In this document: positions 8,617 to 19,009 of the stretch, one piece after another
How the letters are laid out: the number at the start of each line of letters is the position of its first letter
Numbering within the stretch: the stretch's first letter is position 1
NCBI GenBank assembly: GCA_947040495.1
Contig: CAMRBQ010000001.1
Span: forward strand, 1-64,000
From: an uncultured Spirochaetia bacterium
Lineage (GTDB): Bacteria > Spirochaetota > Brachyspiria > Brachyspirales > Brachyspiraceae
DNA: 64,000 nucleotides
Reading direction: 5' to 3'
The notes under the pieces: generated by a model
What the model saw: the letters and a program-made list of their open reading frames with translations, nothing else
What the model was told of the DNA's origin: nothing
The model's database searches: none
Program-made: the position numbers and the translations under genes

Positions 8617-10149
8617 ATGTTTAAAAAGATACATATATTATTTTTCATGCTATTATTTTCAGTAACGTTTTTGTATGCTCAAGAAGAAGAACAAAATGAA
8701 AATAAAGAATTAGAAGAATTAACAGAACAAGAAAAAGCATTTAGAGAAACTGGAAGATATCTTTTTTCAAATGATGTCGACACTACCACCACAAACTACA
8801 TCACTTACGATGCATATATTGAAAGTATAAAAAGAAGTTTGCCTTCAATACAATTAAACCTACTAGATATAGAAAGCTCTGAAGTTAATCTAATGAGAGA
8901 AAAAGGCACTGGCGATGTAAACCTCAGCGCAGACTTAGGTGCTGTTGGTACTCAAGGCCAAACGATTTCATTATTACCCATCGCCCCTTCTAGTGGAATT
9001 GGTATCGGTAGAAGCATTGGAGCAGGTTCTCTTATCCCATATTCTGGGACAAGATGGCAAGTATCTCTAACAAATACAACTATGTTTTATTCAGACCCAA
9101 AAGGTGCAAGATACCAGCCGACTATAAACCTTACAGTTTCACAACCCATATTACGCAATTTCTTTGGTATGGCAGATAGATATAGAATTGAAGATGCAAG
9201 GTTTGCTATTGATATAACAAGAGATACATCTATGCTAAGTAACAACAATCTCTTAGTCGCATATCAAAAAATATATTATCAATGGATAGGATTAGAAAAA
9301 TCACTACAAGGTATTGACTCGGCACTTTTAAATGCAAAAAATGTAGAAGGCAGAACATTGAGACGCTATAGATCAGGACTTATAGATAATGATAGCTATC
9401 AGCAGTCAAAAGCACAAACATTTCAATATATGGACATGGTAACACAATATCGAGAACAAGTTATATCATTAATTAATACATTAAAATTTTTCATAACAAA
9501 TACAGGTATAATAAGACCAGACCATCAACAATGGGAGGTAGACTTAGAAAGAGCTATCGGTGAAAAACCAGAGTTTATACCATTTAATCAAAGTTCATAT
9601 GGTAGACTAGCCAGTAAAAATGGCGAACGCATTGCAAATAATATCGCAATACAAGAAAATCTCACAATGCCAGACTTATCAATAGTTGCGGGTGTTGGCG
9701 TTGGTGCTGATGACAGTAGTGGATATTTTAATTCTATCAGTAAAATGACAAATGTAGATTATTTTGTAGGCTTTAAATTTTCATACCCAATAGGCAATAG
9801 AGCAAGTAAGGCAAATCTAAAGGATGCAGAAATTTCACTAGAAAAATTTAATATGCAATATAGAAATATGGTGCTAGATTATAATACTAGAATGAGAAAT
9901 TCTATACTACGCTATAATGCTATAACAGATATGCTAGATACAAAAAAAAACAGAATAAAATCGCTTGAGTCCGCCTTGAAAACACAAATGACAAAATACA
10001 ATCAAGGTAGAATTGAACTAATTGATGTAATAGAAACAGAAAATCTTATACTTACAGAGAAACTAAACCTAAATGACTTGGAATATCAGCTCATCAATAA
10101 CTACTACGATTATAAAGAGCTATTTACTGTAACTCATACAATAAACTAA
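8617..10149 (+). CDS. TolC-family outer-membrane efflux channel
   Basis: This is a 510-residue outer membrane efflux protein with a signal peptide (residues 1-21, cleavage after LYA). It has the long helical segments typical of TolC-like trimers (for example the heptad-rich region around residues 205-280 and 390-470). Such channels span the outer membrane and periplasm and dock to inner-membrane pumps. A GGGAGAG ribosome site at 8601-8607 sets the start. The RND transporter gene follows after 84 bp, so the two probably act together. No membrane-fusion (adaptor) gene lies between or beside them. The transported substrate cannot be read from sequence. Confidence 0.88.
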   Translation: MFKKIHILFFMLLFSVTFLYAQEEEQNENKELEELTEQEKAFRETGRYLFSNDVDTTTTNYITYDAYIESIKRSLPSIQLNLLDIESSEVNLMREKGTGDVNLSADLGAVGTQGQTISLLPIAPSSGIGIGRSIGAGSLIPYSGTRWQVSLTNTTMFYSDPKGARYQPTINLTVSQPILRNFFGMADRYRIEDARFAIDITRDTSMLSNNNLLVAYQKIYYQWIGLEKSLQGIDSALLNAKNVEGRTLRRYRSGLIDNDSYQQSKAQTFQYMDMVTQYREQVISLINTLKFFITNTGIIRPDHQQWEVDLERAIGEKPEFIPFNQSSYGRLASKNGERIANNIAIQENLTMPDLSIVAGVGVGADDSSGYFNSISKMTNVDYFVGFKFSYPIGNRASKANLKDAEISLEKFNMQYRNMVLDYNTRMRNSILRYNAITDMLDTKKNRIKSLESALKTQMTKYNQGRIELIDVIETENLILTEKLNLNDLEYQLINNYYDYKELFTVTHTIN

Positions 10150-10233
10150 AAATTAAATATTATTATTCTATTATATTTTAAACAAAGTTTTATAATATAA
10201 TAGAAAATTATTTTCAAGGAAATATTAAATATT

Positions 10234-13200
10234 ATGAGAAAATTATTTGGCTATTTTGCACATCACAGAATGCTTGTAAATATTATAGTACTTTTGATTG
10301 TACTAGGTGGAGGCTTCTCTCTAACACTCTTACGTCAAGAGACGTTCCCTTCAACAGACTTAGATATGATGCTTATATCTGTAACATATCCCGGGGCTGC
10401 TACTATCGATGTCGAAATGAATGCTGTTATACCAATTGAAGAGGAGCTACAGCAAATTGTAGGTATTGAAGAATATACTTCAACAATACTCGAAAATCTT
10501 GCTATCATAAAGATAGAACTGGATCAAGAAATGGATGACCTCACTTCTGTTAAAGATGAGGTGTTTAGAAAGATGCAAAATGTGCCCGATATTTCCCCAG
10601 ATGTAGAAGAGATTCGGGTAATAGATGTAAACCCAAAACTTATGTCTGTTTATACAATTGGGGTGCACCTAAAAGAGGGAACGGAAGGAACTGAGGCCGA
10701 TATTTATAAATATGTTGATATATTAGAAAAAGAGCTTATAAGGCTTGACCCTGTAGCTGAAATAAGAACCAAAGGTTATGTAGACCCCGAAGTACATATT
10801 TATGTAAAGCCTGATGCTATGAAACAAAACTATATTGCCTTAAATGATATAGTTCAAAGCATTGCAGCAAGAAATGTACGCTCTACTGGTGGAGATTTAC
10901 AGTCTGTACAAGTCGAACAAACTATAGTCACAATCGGAGAATTTGATGACCCCCTTGAAGTCGGTGAAGTTATTATACGCTCTGGCTTTGATGGACAAAG
11001 AGTAAGAGTTAATGATGTTGCTAGAATACAACAAGGTTTTGAAGAAAAAGATGTATTTATGAATGTCAATAAAACAGCAGGGGTATCAATTAGCATCGTA
11101 AAAAAAGAGAATACTGATATTATCGATACCATAGAAACTGTAAAAAAATACATCGAAGATAATAAGGACCAACTCCCAGACAACCTCGTTATAAGTCCTA
11201 TTAGTGATAATTCAAGGACAATAAAATCGCTTATCGATGTTGTTATATCAAACTTGATTTCTGGATTTGTGCTTATATTTGTAGTTCTCTTGATATTCTT
11301 AGACACAAGAAGTGCTATATGGACAAGTGTTGGTATGGTTTTAATAATACTTATGACATTTATATATATGGTATTTGCTGATATTACATTTAATACTATA
11401 TCTTTGGCGGCTATAATTACCGTACTTGGAATGATTGTTGATAATAGTATTGTTGTTTCGGAGAATATATTTAACTTTAAAAGTAAGGGCTTAAAACCAC
11501 TTCAAGCAATAGTTGCGGGTATTATGGATGTGGCAGCACCTATGCTTGTTTCTTCTATTACAACAATAGCAGCATTCGCACCCATGCTTATGGTTACAGG
11601 CGTTATGGGTAAATTTATAAATATATTCCCAAAGGTTGTTATGTTTGCCATAATAGCTAGTTTACTACAGGCTTTATTTATATTACCAAATCAGCTTAAT
11701 GAAAATCGTAAAAAAGAGAAAGAAGAAGATAATACAAAGCCAAAGAAAAAGAAATTTGATAAAGATGCTTTATTTAATCCAGCAAGAGAAGCATTTGGAA
11801 AAATACTTGCTTTATGCTTAAAGACAAGATATATCATTTTAGTTGCATTACTTGGACTCTTTGCTATAACTATAATGCTCGGTATAAAAATGTTTGAAAA
11901 CTTCGTCCTCGTATACGATACAAGTGCTGATACTGTAATAGTAAATATTGATACTGGTATTGGTACACCTATTGATACAACCAAAGAAGTCATATCTGAA
12001 ATAGAAAATATTATACTTGAGATTGTAAAGCCTGAAGAGCTGATGGCATTATATACTCTTATTGGTGAAAATGTAGATAAGGGTATTGTAAGTGAAGAAC
12101 TTGGCAGCCTCGCGGGCTCAATGATATATTTGGTGCCATCTGCAGAAAGAGAACGTACGGCAGACGACATAAATAATGCTTTAATTAAAGCTCTTGATGA
12201 AACTGATATAGAAAGCAAGGTTCAAATATTAACTGTATCTGTAAAGGGAGCTGTTAATGCTGGTAAAGCTGTTGATATTAAAGTTGTAGGTAATGATATA
12301 GAAGCCTCAACCAAAATAAAAAATGAAGTAGAAGCTTATTTAAAAACAATTAATGGCGTTTACAATATAGATAATAATCAAAAGCCCGGTAAAACAGAGA
12401 TGATTCTAAAATTTAATTATGAGAGGCTTGCACAGCTAGGTATAACAGTGGCTACTGTCGCCCAAGAGGTACGTACTGCATATAATGGGGCTGTCGCTAC
12501 ATCATTACAAAGGCTTGACAATGAAATGGATTTTAGAGTACAATTTGAGAAATCTTATACAAGAGATGAAAATTTCCTACTAGGTTTACTCATCCCAAAT
12601 CAAACAGGTAGGCTTATAATATTAAGAGATATTGCTACAATTGAATATAGAGAGGGCTTATCTTCTATACAGCATTATAATGGCGAGCGTGCTATTACTA
12701 TAGAAGCCGATGTTGTAGAAGGTGAAACTACATCCAAATTGGTCAAAGAAGCCGTAGAAAAAGAGTTTGCAGATATATCAAGCAGATATCAAGGTATGAA
12801 ATTAGAATTTGCTGGTGAGGTTGAAGAGACAATTAAAAGTTTATCCGCACTTATAGTAAGTTTACTAATCGCTATATTTGTAATATATCTTGTTCTACTT
12901 CTACAGTTTAATAAAATAGTACAGCCTCTAATAGTTTTGATAATTATACCATTTGGTTTAATTGGTGTACTTTGGGCATTCTATTTCCATGGTATGCCAA
13001 TATCATTTATGGGATTCATAGGTATAATTGGACTCTCTGGGGTTGTTGTAAATAATGGCATTGTTATGGTTGATTTAATTAACCGTATTATGGACAGCGG
13101 ACATGCCACTACAAGAAAGCATGTTATTAATAGTATTATAAACGGGGCTAAAGCAAGATTTAGACCTGTTATGCTTACGTCTCTAACTACAATAATTGGC

Positions 13201-13593
13201 CTACTGCCTACTGTATATGGCATTGGTGGTAGTGCTGATATTATTGTACCTATTGTTATGGCAATGGCTTATGGTCTATTATTTGCAACATTCCTTACAC
13301 TTATATTCTTGCCATGTATATTCCTTATTGCCTATGACCTCAAACTTATAAAGCCTAATCCTAAAGATGACGATGATGATTTAGCCCTTGAAGAGGCAAT
13401 ACGTGGCTCTTATGTTTCGCTTGATGATTCATTTGAAGGAGATAATAATAACAGTAGCCCACTTGAAAATAGTGTAAGTGTATCATCTCAAGGGGTCGCT
13501 GCAATAGATATAAAAAGAAATAGACGGGCTAGCATTGAAATGAAAAGTATAAAGATTAAAATGCCAAAAATTAGAAAGAGAAGTAAAAAATAA
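10234..13593 (+). CDS. RND efflux pump, AcrB/HAE1-like inner-membrane permease
   Basis: The 1119-residue protein has the RND layout: TM1 near residues 13-32, a large periplasmic loop, TM2-6 (about 335-490), a second TM7 (about 540-560) and loop, and TM8-12 (about 870-1040). TM4 carries the proton-relay region GMIVDNSIVV with one Asp kept (AcrB has two). TM10 reads GLSGVVVNNGIVMVDL, without the AcrB Lys. The C-terminus extends about 70 residues past TM12 into an acidic then strongly basic cytoplasmic tail (ends KMPKIRKRSKK). It is paired with the upstream TolC gene, but no periplasmic adaptor gene is present. Drug, metabolite or lipid export are all possible. Confidence 0.92.
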   Translation: MRKLFGYFAHHRMLVNIIVLLIVLGGGFSLTLLRQETFPSTDLDMMLISVTYPGAATIDVEMNAVIPIEEELQQIVGIEEYTSTILENLAIIKIELDQEMDDLTSVKDEVFRKMQNVPDISPDVEEIRVIDVNPKLMSVYTIGVHLKEGTEGTEADIYKYVDILEKELIRLDPVAEIRTKGYVDPEVHIYVKPDAMKQNYIALNDIVQSIAARNVRSTGGDLQSVQVEQTIVTIGEFDDPLEVGEVIIRSGFDGQRVRVNDVARIQQGFEEKDVFMNVNKTAGVSISIVKKENTDIIDTIETVKKYIEDNKDQLPDNLVISPISDNSRTIKSLIDVVISNLISGFVLIFVVLLIFLDTRSAIWTSVGMVLIILMTFIYMVFADITFNTISLAAIITVLGMIVDNSIVVSENIFNFKSKGLKPLQAIVAGIMDVAAPMLVSSITTIAAFAPMLMVTGVMGKFINIFPKVVMFAIIASLLQALFILPNQLNENRKKEKEEDNTKPKKKKFDKDALFNPAREAFGKILALCLKTRYIILVALLGLFAITIMLGIKMFENFVLVYDTSADTVIVNIDTGIGTPIDTTKEVISEIENIILEIVKPEELMALYTLIGENVDKGIVSEELGSLAGSMIYLVPSAERERTADDINNALIKALDETDIESKVQILTVSVKGAVNAGKAVDIKVVGNDIEASTKIKNEVEAYLKTINGVYNIDNNQKPGKTEMILKFNYERLAQLGITVATVAQEVRTAYNGAVATSLQRLDNEMDFRVQFEKSYTRDENFLLGLLIPNQTGRLIILRDIATIEYREGLSSIQHYNGERAITIEADVVEGETTSKLVKEAVEKEFADISSRYQGMKLEFAGEVEETIKSLSALIVSLLIAIFVIYLVLLLQFNKIVQPLIVLIIIPFGLIGVLWAFYFHGMPISFMGFIGIIGLSGVVVNNGIVMVDLINRIMDSGHATTRKHVINSIINGAKARFRPVMLTSLTTIIGLLPTVYGIGGSADIIVPIVMAMAYGLLFATFLTLIFLPCIFLIAYDLKLIKPNPKDDDDDLALEEAIRGSYVSLDDSFEGDNNNSSPLENSVSVSSQGVAAIDIKRNRRASIEMKSIKIKMPKIRKRSKK

Positions 13594-13621
13594 ACGATAA
13601 TAATTAGATTACACTATAATT

Positions 13622-13666
13622 AAAAGAGGGCATTGTGGGACTACTCCCCGCTGCCTTCTTTTTTTA
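13622..13666. terminator. Bidirectional terminator between the RND pump and comEC
   Basis: An inverted repeat (GAGGGCA at 13626-13632 with TGCCTTC at 13652-13658, one wobble) is flanked by an A run on the left and a T run on the right. It sits between convergent genes and can end transcription in both directions. Confidence 0.75.
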
Positions 13667-13681
13667 TTAAATAATATAATT

Positions 13682-15277
13682 TTATATATTCTCAAAATAT
13701 TTACCCGCCTTATTTTTATGAAAAATATAATTTATTATCAGCGATATTACAATCATAATTAAAGTGATAATTAAAGCTAGATTAAAATGTAATGTTAATT
13801 CATACCTAAGTATATCAAGCCCCGCAAGAGAATCTGTAAGCATAAGCATTATATCAATTATCATACTATTTATATTCGATGGTATTATAGAAAGTGGGCT
13901 ATATATAAAATATAGAACAACTGTTATTATATCTAATATGATTATAAAAAATGTTAATGGCACGGCATATATATTCGCTATAATTGATGTAAGGGTAATA
14001 GTACCAAAATAATTACTTATCAATGGTAGTAGCATTATATTTGCGACAATACTTACAATAAAAAATGACAATATCGTTTTTAATATATAGGTCAGACTTT
14101 TTATTATACTATTAAATATAGGCATATAAAGAATAAGTGAAAGCGTCGCTAGAAAAGAAAACTGAAAACTTATCTCTTTTATTGCTTGTGGATTATCAAC
14201 AAGTATAATAAATGCCGTGAATAAAAGTGTATTTAATATATTACGACTTCTATCAAGTAATACTGTGACAGTCATGAATGCCATCATCAAAGAGGCTCTC
14301 ATTATTGGTATTGAATATAGCGTTATTGGCAAATATATAAATAAAATCATTATACTAGATATTATCATTTTAAATTGAAGTTTAATCGGAAATATAGATA
14401 GAAATGAAAACAAAATAAAATATACTATTCCAAGATGTAGCCCAGAAACAGACAATATATGTGATATCCCAAGCAACTGAAAATTTTGCTGTAAACTATA
14501 TGACAATATATATTTGTCTCCTATAAGTAAACATTGTGCTATAGAATAATTGACACTATTGATATGTTTAGAAAGTGCTTCTTTTATAAATATTCTCAGT
14601 GGTATAAAATATTTGTTCATATAATTTACAAGATTAAATCCATTATCTACAATTATTATATTATGATAGTTATATGAAGTAGCTACTCCTACCAATGACT
14701 TTTTTTCAAGCATCGATAATATTTTTCTATCTACTTCTGTGTTGTTCGTAAATATATCTTTATATAATTTTATTTTGGCTGTCGAAGTGATTGTATCATT
14801 TATGTTCAACATCTTATCATTATAACTATAAAGCCTTATTTTTGAAGAATATCTATGCCAATTAATCCCATCATGCAAAAAGTTCATCTCGACAACATAA
14901 ACATGCCTGTTCATATTAAGTCCATTATAAGAAATAACTTTGGCGGAAAAACCTTTAATATCTTTTATATTACCTGTGTAATCAGAGGTTGGGTATTTAA
15001 ATACATTGTAATATTTGATAGATGCATATGTATAGCCCGATATAAGTGAAACTATAATAAATAAAACAACAAAAATCTTATTATTATAGTAGTTGAAAAA
15101 AAGTATAGATATTAGAGAAAATATTGTAATAGCAATGGCAAAAAGTAATAGATAAAAAATATAATCTACATTTTTAATATTTATGGCAAAAGATAAACCA
15201 ATTATAAAAAACGAAAAAAAATAAAAACTATGTCCAAATGGATATGAAAATATAAAACCATATTTTTTAGTATCCAT
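13682..15277 (-). CDS. comEC: ComEC/Rec2-type DNA-uptake membrane channel lacking the MBL domain
   Basis: ComEC moves single-stranded DNA across the inner membrane in natural transformation. This 531-residue protein has N-terminal membrane segments, a soluble region around residues 90-200 and the competence-domain signature HILSVSGLHLGIVYF (about 273-287). At least eight hydrophobic segments follow. The C-terminal metallo-beta-lactamase-like nuclease domain found in many full-length ComEC proteins is absent, since the chain ends shortly after the last membrane region. The start is supported by GGGGGA 8 nt upstream of the ATG. No other competence genes are in the window. Whether this lineage is transformable is not known from this sequence. 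Confidence 0.88.
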   Translation of the reverse strand: MDTKKYGFIFSYPFGHSFYFFSFFIIGLSFAINIKNVDYIFYLLLFAIAITIFSLISILFFNYYNNKIFVVLFIIVSLISGYTYASIKYYNVFKYPTSDYTGNIKDIKGFSAKVISYNGLNMNRHVYVVEMNFLHDGINWHRYSSKIRLYSYNDKMLNINDTITSTAKIKLYKDIFTNNTEVDRKILSMLEKKSLVGVATSYNYHNIIIVDNGFNLVNYMNKYFIPLRIFIKEALSKHINSVNYSIAQCLLIGDKYILSYSLQQNFQLLGISHILSVSGLHLGIVYFILFSFLSIFPIKLQFKMIISSIMILFIYLPITLYSIPIMRASLMMAFMTVTVLLDRSRNILNTLLFTAFIILVDNPQAIKEISFQFSFLATLSLILYMPIFNSIIKSLTYILKTILSFFIVSIVANIMLLPLISNYFGTITLTSIIANIYAVPLTFFIIILDIITVVLYFIYSPLSIIPSNINSMIIDIMLMLTDSLAGLDILRYELTLHFNLALIITLIMIVISLIINYIFHKNKAGKYFENI

Positions 15278-15347
15278 TATAATATCCCCCAGAAATTATA
15301 TGGAAAAACTATTTTATATAGATTATTATTTTTGGTACATCTATATT

Positions 15348-17759
15348 TTAGCTTCTAAGAACTATATCAAATTTATTTTTGAGCATCTCTAATATAGAAC
15401 TCTCACATTTATTAACATCTTCCTCTAAAAGTGTGCGGGTATTATCATTATATACAATAGATATAGCTATTGAAATTTTGCCTTCTTCTACCTGAGGACC
15501 CTCATATCTATCAGCAACTGTAACATATTTTATAATACTACTAGATGTTTTAATACTCCTAAGTACATCATCAAAAATTAAATCTTTAGAACATATAAGG
15601 GCTAAATCTCTATACATAGATGGATATTTACCGATGTCTTTATACATATATTCAGAAGCATTCTTAGACTCTGAATAATCAATAACTTTTCTAACATCAA
15701 TCTCAAAGAAGAACACATCATCTTTTATATCAAATATATTTAATATTTTAGGATGTACCTGCCCTATTCGACCAATATATTCGTCAGCAATATTTATATC
15801 AGCACCTTTAAATGGAATAAACAAAAAATTATCTTTAGGTATAATTTTAAAACTATCTATACCCATAGTTTTAGTTATAAAAGCCTCTGCTATACCAATG
15901 ATATCAAATATATCACTCTTACGAGCAACTTCATTCCAAGACTTCTGTATTGTATTGCCATATATAACAGCAGAAAGCATTTTTTTTTCTATATACAATT
16001 CTTCACTATTTGAATTAAGATTTTTATAAAACACATTGCCTAATTCAAAAAATCTAGCATTTAAGCCACGCCTTTTTTTATTATATGATACTGTATTCAT
16101 TAGAGAGACAAAAGAAGAAGGTCTTAATATATCATAATCAACATTTATAGGCTCTTTGACATTAATAAATAATGCCTCATCAAAACCAACCATTTTATGT
16201 ATTTTTGATGAACCAATAGAATAATGCTTTGTCTCAAATAATCCAAAACCTGAAAAGGCATGTCGTATTTTTGAAAGCATATCATAATCTGTTTTTATAA
16301 AATTAGATTTAATACTAGGTCTTGTTGTTTCAATATTATTGTACCCATAAATACGGGCTATCTCCTCAAGCAAATCGATATCAATTGAAAGGTCATAGCG
16401 ATAAGAAGGGATATCTACTTTAAGAGAGCCTTCACCTGCCTGCGTTGTAGAAAAATAAAATCTCTTAAATATAGATGATACTTCAGCTATAGATAAATCA
16501 AGATTTAAATATTTTTTTGTAAGAGAGATATTGAATATAATAATCTTTTTTTGAGGGGGTTTTGCAATGACATCTTTTACCTTTGATGCAATTTTTCCAC
16601 TTTTTGTAATATTAAGTATTAAATCTACTGCCCTATTTAAGGCTAAAACAGTAGATGCTCTATCGACACCACGTTCAAAACGATATGATGCATCACTTTT
16701 TATCCCCGCAAGTTTTGAACTTTTTCTAACTTTTATAGGTTCAAAATAGGCACTCTCTATTATAATATTTTTTGTTGTTTCAGATATTTCAGTATCAAGT
16801 CCACCCATAACACCTGCAATGGCGATAGGGTGTTTCCCATCCGCTATAACAAGCATCTCATTTGTAAGATTTATCATACTGCCATTTATAGCATGCAAAG
16901 TTTCACCGTCCCTTGCATTTCTTACAATGATTTTTTTATCTTCTACTTTGTCCAAGTCAAAAGCATGAAGTGGCTGCCCATACTCTAGTAAAACATAATT
17001 TGTAATATCGACTACATTATTAACACTTCTTACACCAGAATTATTAAGCCTTCTAATAAGCCAATCGGGCGAAGGACCTATTTCAACATCAAATATAAAT
17101 CTAGCTGAATACCTAGGGCAAGCTTCTTCTTCTTCTACAGTTATCTCAATATTGCCGCCAACATTATCATAATCTTTTATATCAAGAGTTGTAAGACGCT
17201 TCTCACATAAAATAGCACATTCCCTTGCAATACCAAGAACACTTAATAAATCAGCCCTATTTGTAGTTACATCCAAATCAAGTATATAGTCAGTAGTACC
17301 AATAACAGTAGAAATAGAATTACCTAATACGCTATCATCACAATCTAATACCCATATACCAGCAGATTCATCTTCATAGCCGAGCTCTTCTTTTGAACAT
17401 ATCATGCCATTGCTTTCAAATCCACGTATAGATGTCTTTTTTATAGTGCTCCCATTCGGCAATAGTGAACCAACTGTTGCAACAGGTACAAATATATTGT
17501 CAGAAACATTTTGTGCCCCACATACGATAGGGATAGGGCTATTATCACCAATATCAATGCTACATATAGAAAGCTTATCCGCATCGGGATGTTTTCTATT
17601 TGATATTATCTTACCAACAACAACACCAGGTATATCCCCACCAACTTTATTTATTGATACAACCTCCGTCCCTGAAAGAGTAAGCATTTTTGCAACATCT
17701 TCAATAGAGCGGTCATCTAAATCAATATATTCTTTAAGCCAACTATATGGAATCTTCAT
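15348..17759 (-). CDS. pheT: Phenylalanyl-tRNA synthetase beta subunit
   Basis: This is the non-catalytic large subunit of the heterotetrameric PheRS, 803 residues as usual. Visible parts are the N-terminal MKIPYSWLKEYIDLDD block, the OB-fold tRNA-binding domain (about 40-150, with GVVVGKI and VVCGAQN-like IVCGAQNVSDN), the B3/B4 editing domain (with VVDITNYVLLEYGQPLHAFD), the B5 domain and the C-terminal ferredoxin-fold anticodon-binding domain (KYPSMYRDLALICSKDL). It is encoded 84 bp downstream of pheS on the same strand, so the two subunits are probably co-transcribed. It ends 70 bp before comEC. Confidence 0.97.
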   Translation of the reverse strand: MKIPYSWLKEYIDLDDRSIEDVAKMLTLSGTEVVSINKVGGDIPGVVVGKIISNRKHPDADKLSICSIDIGDNSPIPIVCGAQNVSDNIFVPVATVGSLLPNGSTIKKTSIRGFESNGMICSKEELGYEDESAGIWVLDCDDSVLGNSISTVIGTTDYILDLDVTTNRADLLSVLGIARECAILCEKRLTTLDIKDYDNVGGNIEITVEEEEACPRYSARFIFDVEIGPSPDWLIRRLNNSGVRSVNNVVDITNYVLLEYGQPLHAFDLDKVEDKKIIVRNARDGETLHAINGSMINLTNEMLVIADGKHPIAIAGVMGGLDTEISETTKNIIIESAYFEPIKVRKSSKLAGIKSDASYRFERGVDRASTVLALNRAVDLILNITKSGKIASKVKDVIAKPPQKKIIIFNISLTKKYLNLDLSIAEVSSIFKRFYFSTTQAGEGSLKVDIPSYRYDLSIDIDLLEEIARIYGYNNIETTRPSIKSNFIKTDYDMLSKIRHAFSGFGLFETKHYSIGSSKIHKMVGFDEALFINVKEPINVDYDILRPSSFVSLMNTVSYNKKRRGLNARFFELGNVFYKNLNSNSEELYIEKKMLSAVIYGNTIQKSWNEVARKSDIFDIIGIAEAFITKTMGIDSFKIIPKDNFLFIPFKGADINIADEYIGRIGQVHPKILNIFDIKDDVFFFEIDVRKVIDYSESKNASEYMYKDIGKYPSMYRDLALICSKDLIFDDVLRSIKTSSSIIKYVTVADRYEGPQVEEGKISIAISIVYNDNTRTLLEEDVNKCESSILEMLKNKFDIVLRS

Positions 17760-17843
17760 TTTTACAAAACCTCTGTTATTCTACTTAATTCAACAATCAT
17801 TATTACCATTTTCTTATATATCATATCAATACAAATCAATTTC

Positions 17844-18866
17844 TTAAAACTGAGATAAAAATTCAATATCATTTTCATAAAACATTCGTATATCGGGGAC
17901 GCCATATTTTATCATAGCAACACGCTCTATACCAAGACCAAATGCAAAGCCACTATATAAATATGGGTCATATCCTGCATGTTCAAATACCTTAGGATGT
18001 ATCATTCCACATCCAAGTATTTCTATCCAACCCTCATACCCACATGTTTTACAACCCTCGCCATTACATATAATACAACTTGCACTTATATCAGCACCGG
18101 GCTCTACAAAAGGAAAATAGTCGGGGCGTAGTCGAATAGATGTTTTCTCACCAAACATCTTTTTACAAAAGTGTTCTAAACATCCTTTCAAGTCGCCAAA
18201 TGTAATATGCTTATCAACTAAAAATCCCTCTATCTGATGAAACACTGGCGAATGTTTTGCATCAACTGCATCATGACGTACACATTTCCCCGGAGATAAT
18301 GCTGCAATTGGTGGCGACGTTTCTTTCATAATACGCACTTGCATACCTGAAGTATGTGTTCTAAGTAAATATTTATCATCGATAAAAAGTGTATCATGGC
18401 TATCACGGGCAGGATGGTATGATGGAATATTTAATGCTTCAAAATTATGATAATCATCTTCAATCTCATTACCATCAACAGGTATAAACCCCATGTTTTG
18501 AAAAATACTAATAATTTCTTCTTCAACTTGTGTTAGTATATGTATATTCCCAGAAAGCGGCATTCTACTTGGTAAAGTTATATCTACCTTTCCACTTTCA
18601 AATTCTTTTAATAATAAAACCTCTTCTATCTCTTTCTGCCTTATTCCCATAGCATTTTCGCATGTGGTTTTTAATATATTTATAAGTTTGCCATGCTCTT
18701 TTTTTGCCTCTACATCCAAGTATGCCATTTCTTTAAGCAAATCGGTAATTATGCCTTTTTTCCCAAGTAAGGATGAATGTATCTCTTTAAGCATTTCTTT
18801 TGTATCAGCACTTCCAATATCGACAACAAATTTCTCACTAATCTCTTTTATCTTCGCATTAAACAT
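17844..18866 (-). CDS. pheS: Phenylalanyl-tRNA synthetase alpha subunit
   Basis: This is the catalytic class II subunit of PheRS, 340 residues. The N-terminal coiled coil is followed by motif 2 (LRTHTSGMQVR, CVRHDAVDAKHSPVFHQIEG) and motif 3 (FAFGLGIERVAMIKYGVPDIR). A four-Cys knuckle (CIICNGEGCKTC) is inserted just before the WIEILGCGMIHP strand. It looks like a zinc site and occurs in several non-proteobacterial PheS proteins. The gene leads the pheS-pheT pair. The upstream 140 bp before valS is AT-rich, with no attenuator or T-box-like element that I can see. Confidence 0.97.
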   Translation of the reverse strand: MFNAKIKEISEKFVVDIGSADTKEMLKEIHSSLLGKKGIITDLLKEMAYLDVEAKKEHGKLINILKTTCENAMGIRQKEIEEVLLLKEFESGKVDITLPSRMPLSGNIHILTQVEEEIISIFQNMGFIPVDGNEIEDDYHNFEALNIPSYHPARDSHDTLFIDDKYLLRTHTSGMQVRIMKETSPPIAALSPGKCVRHDAVDAKHSPVFHQIEGFLVDKHITFGDLKGCLEHFCKKMFGEKTSIRLRPDYFPFVEPGADISASCIICNGEGCKTCGYEGWIEILGCGMIHPKVFEHAGYDPYLYSGFAFGLGIERVAMIKYGVPDIRMFYENDIEFLSQF

Positions 18867-19009
18867 GTAATTATTTCCTAATATTATGACTCGAAATATT
18901 CTACACCATTAATATAATTAATTCAATTATATACAATTGTTAAATATTATGTTGTTTATAAAAAATATAATATCTAATATACAACAATACTCCAAAAATA
19001 AAACTATTT

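Noticed and set aside
18867-19009. T-box or attenuator leaders upstream of pheS, valS and ileS
   Set aside because: The leaders are short and AT-rich. No specifier stem, AGGGUGGNACCGCG-like box or peptide with repeated codons was seen.
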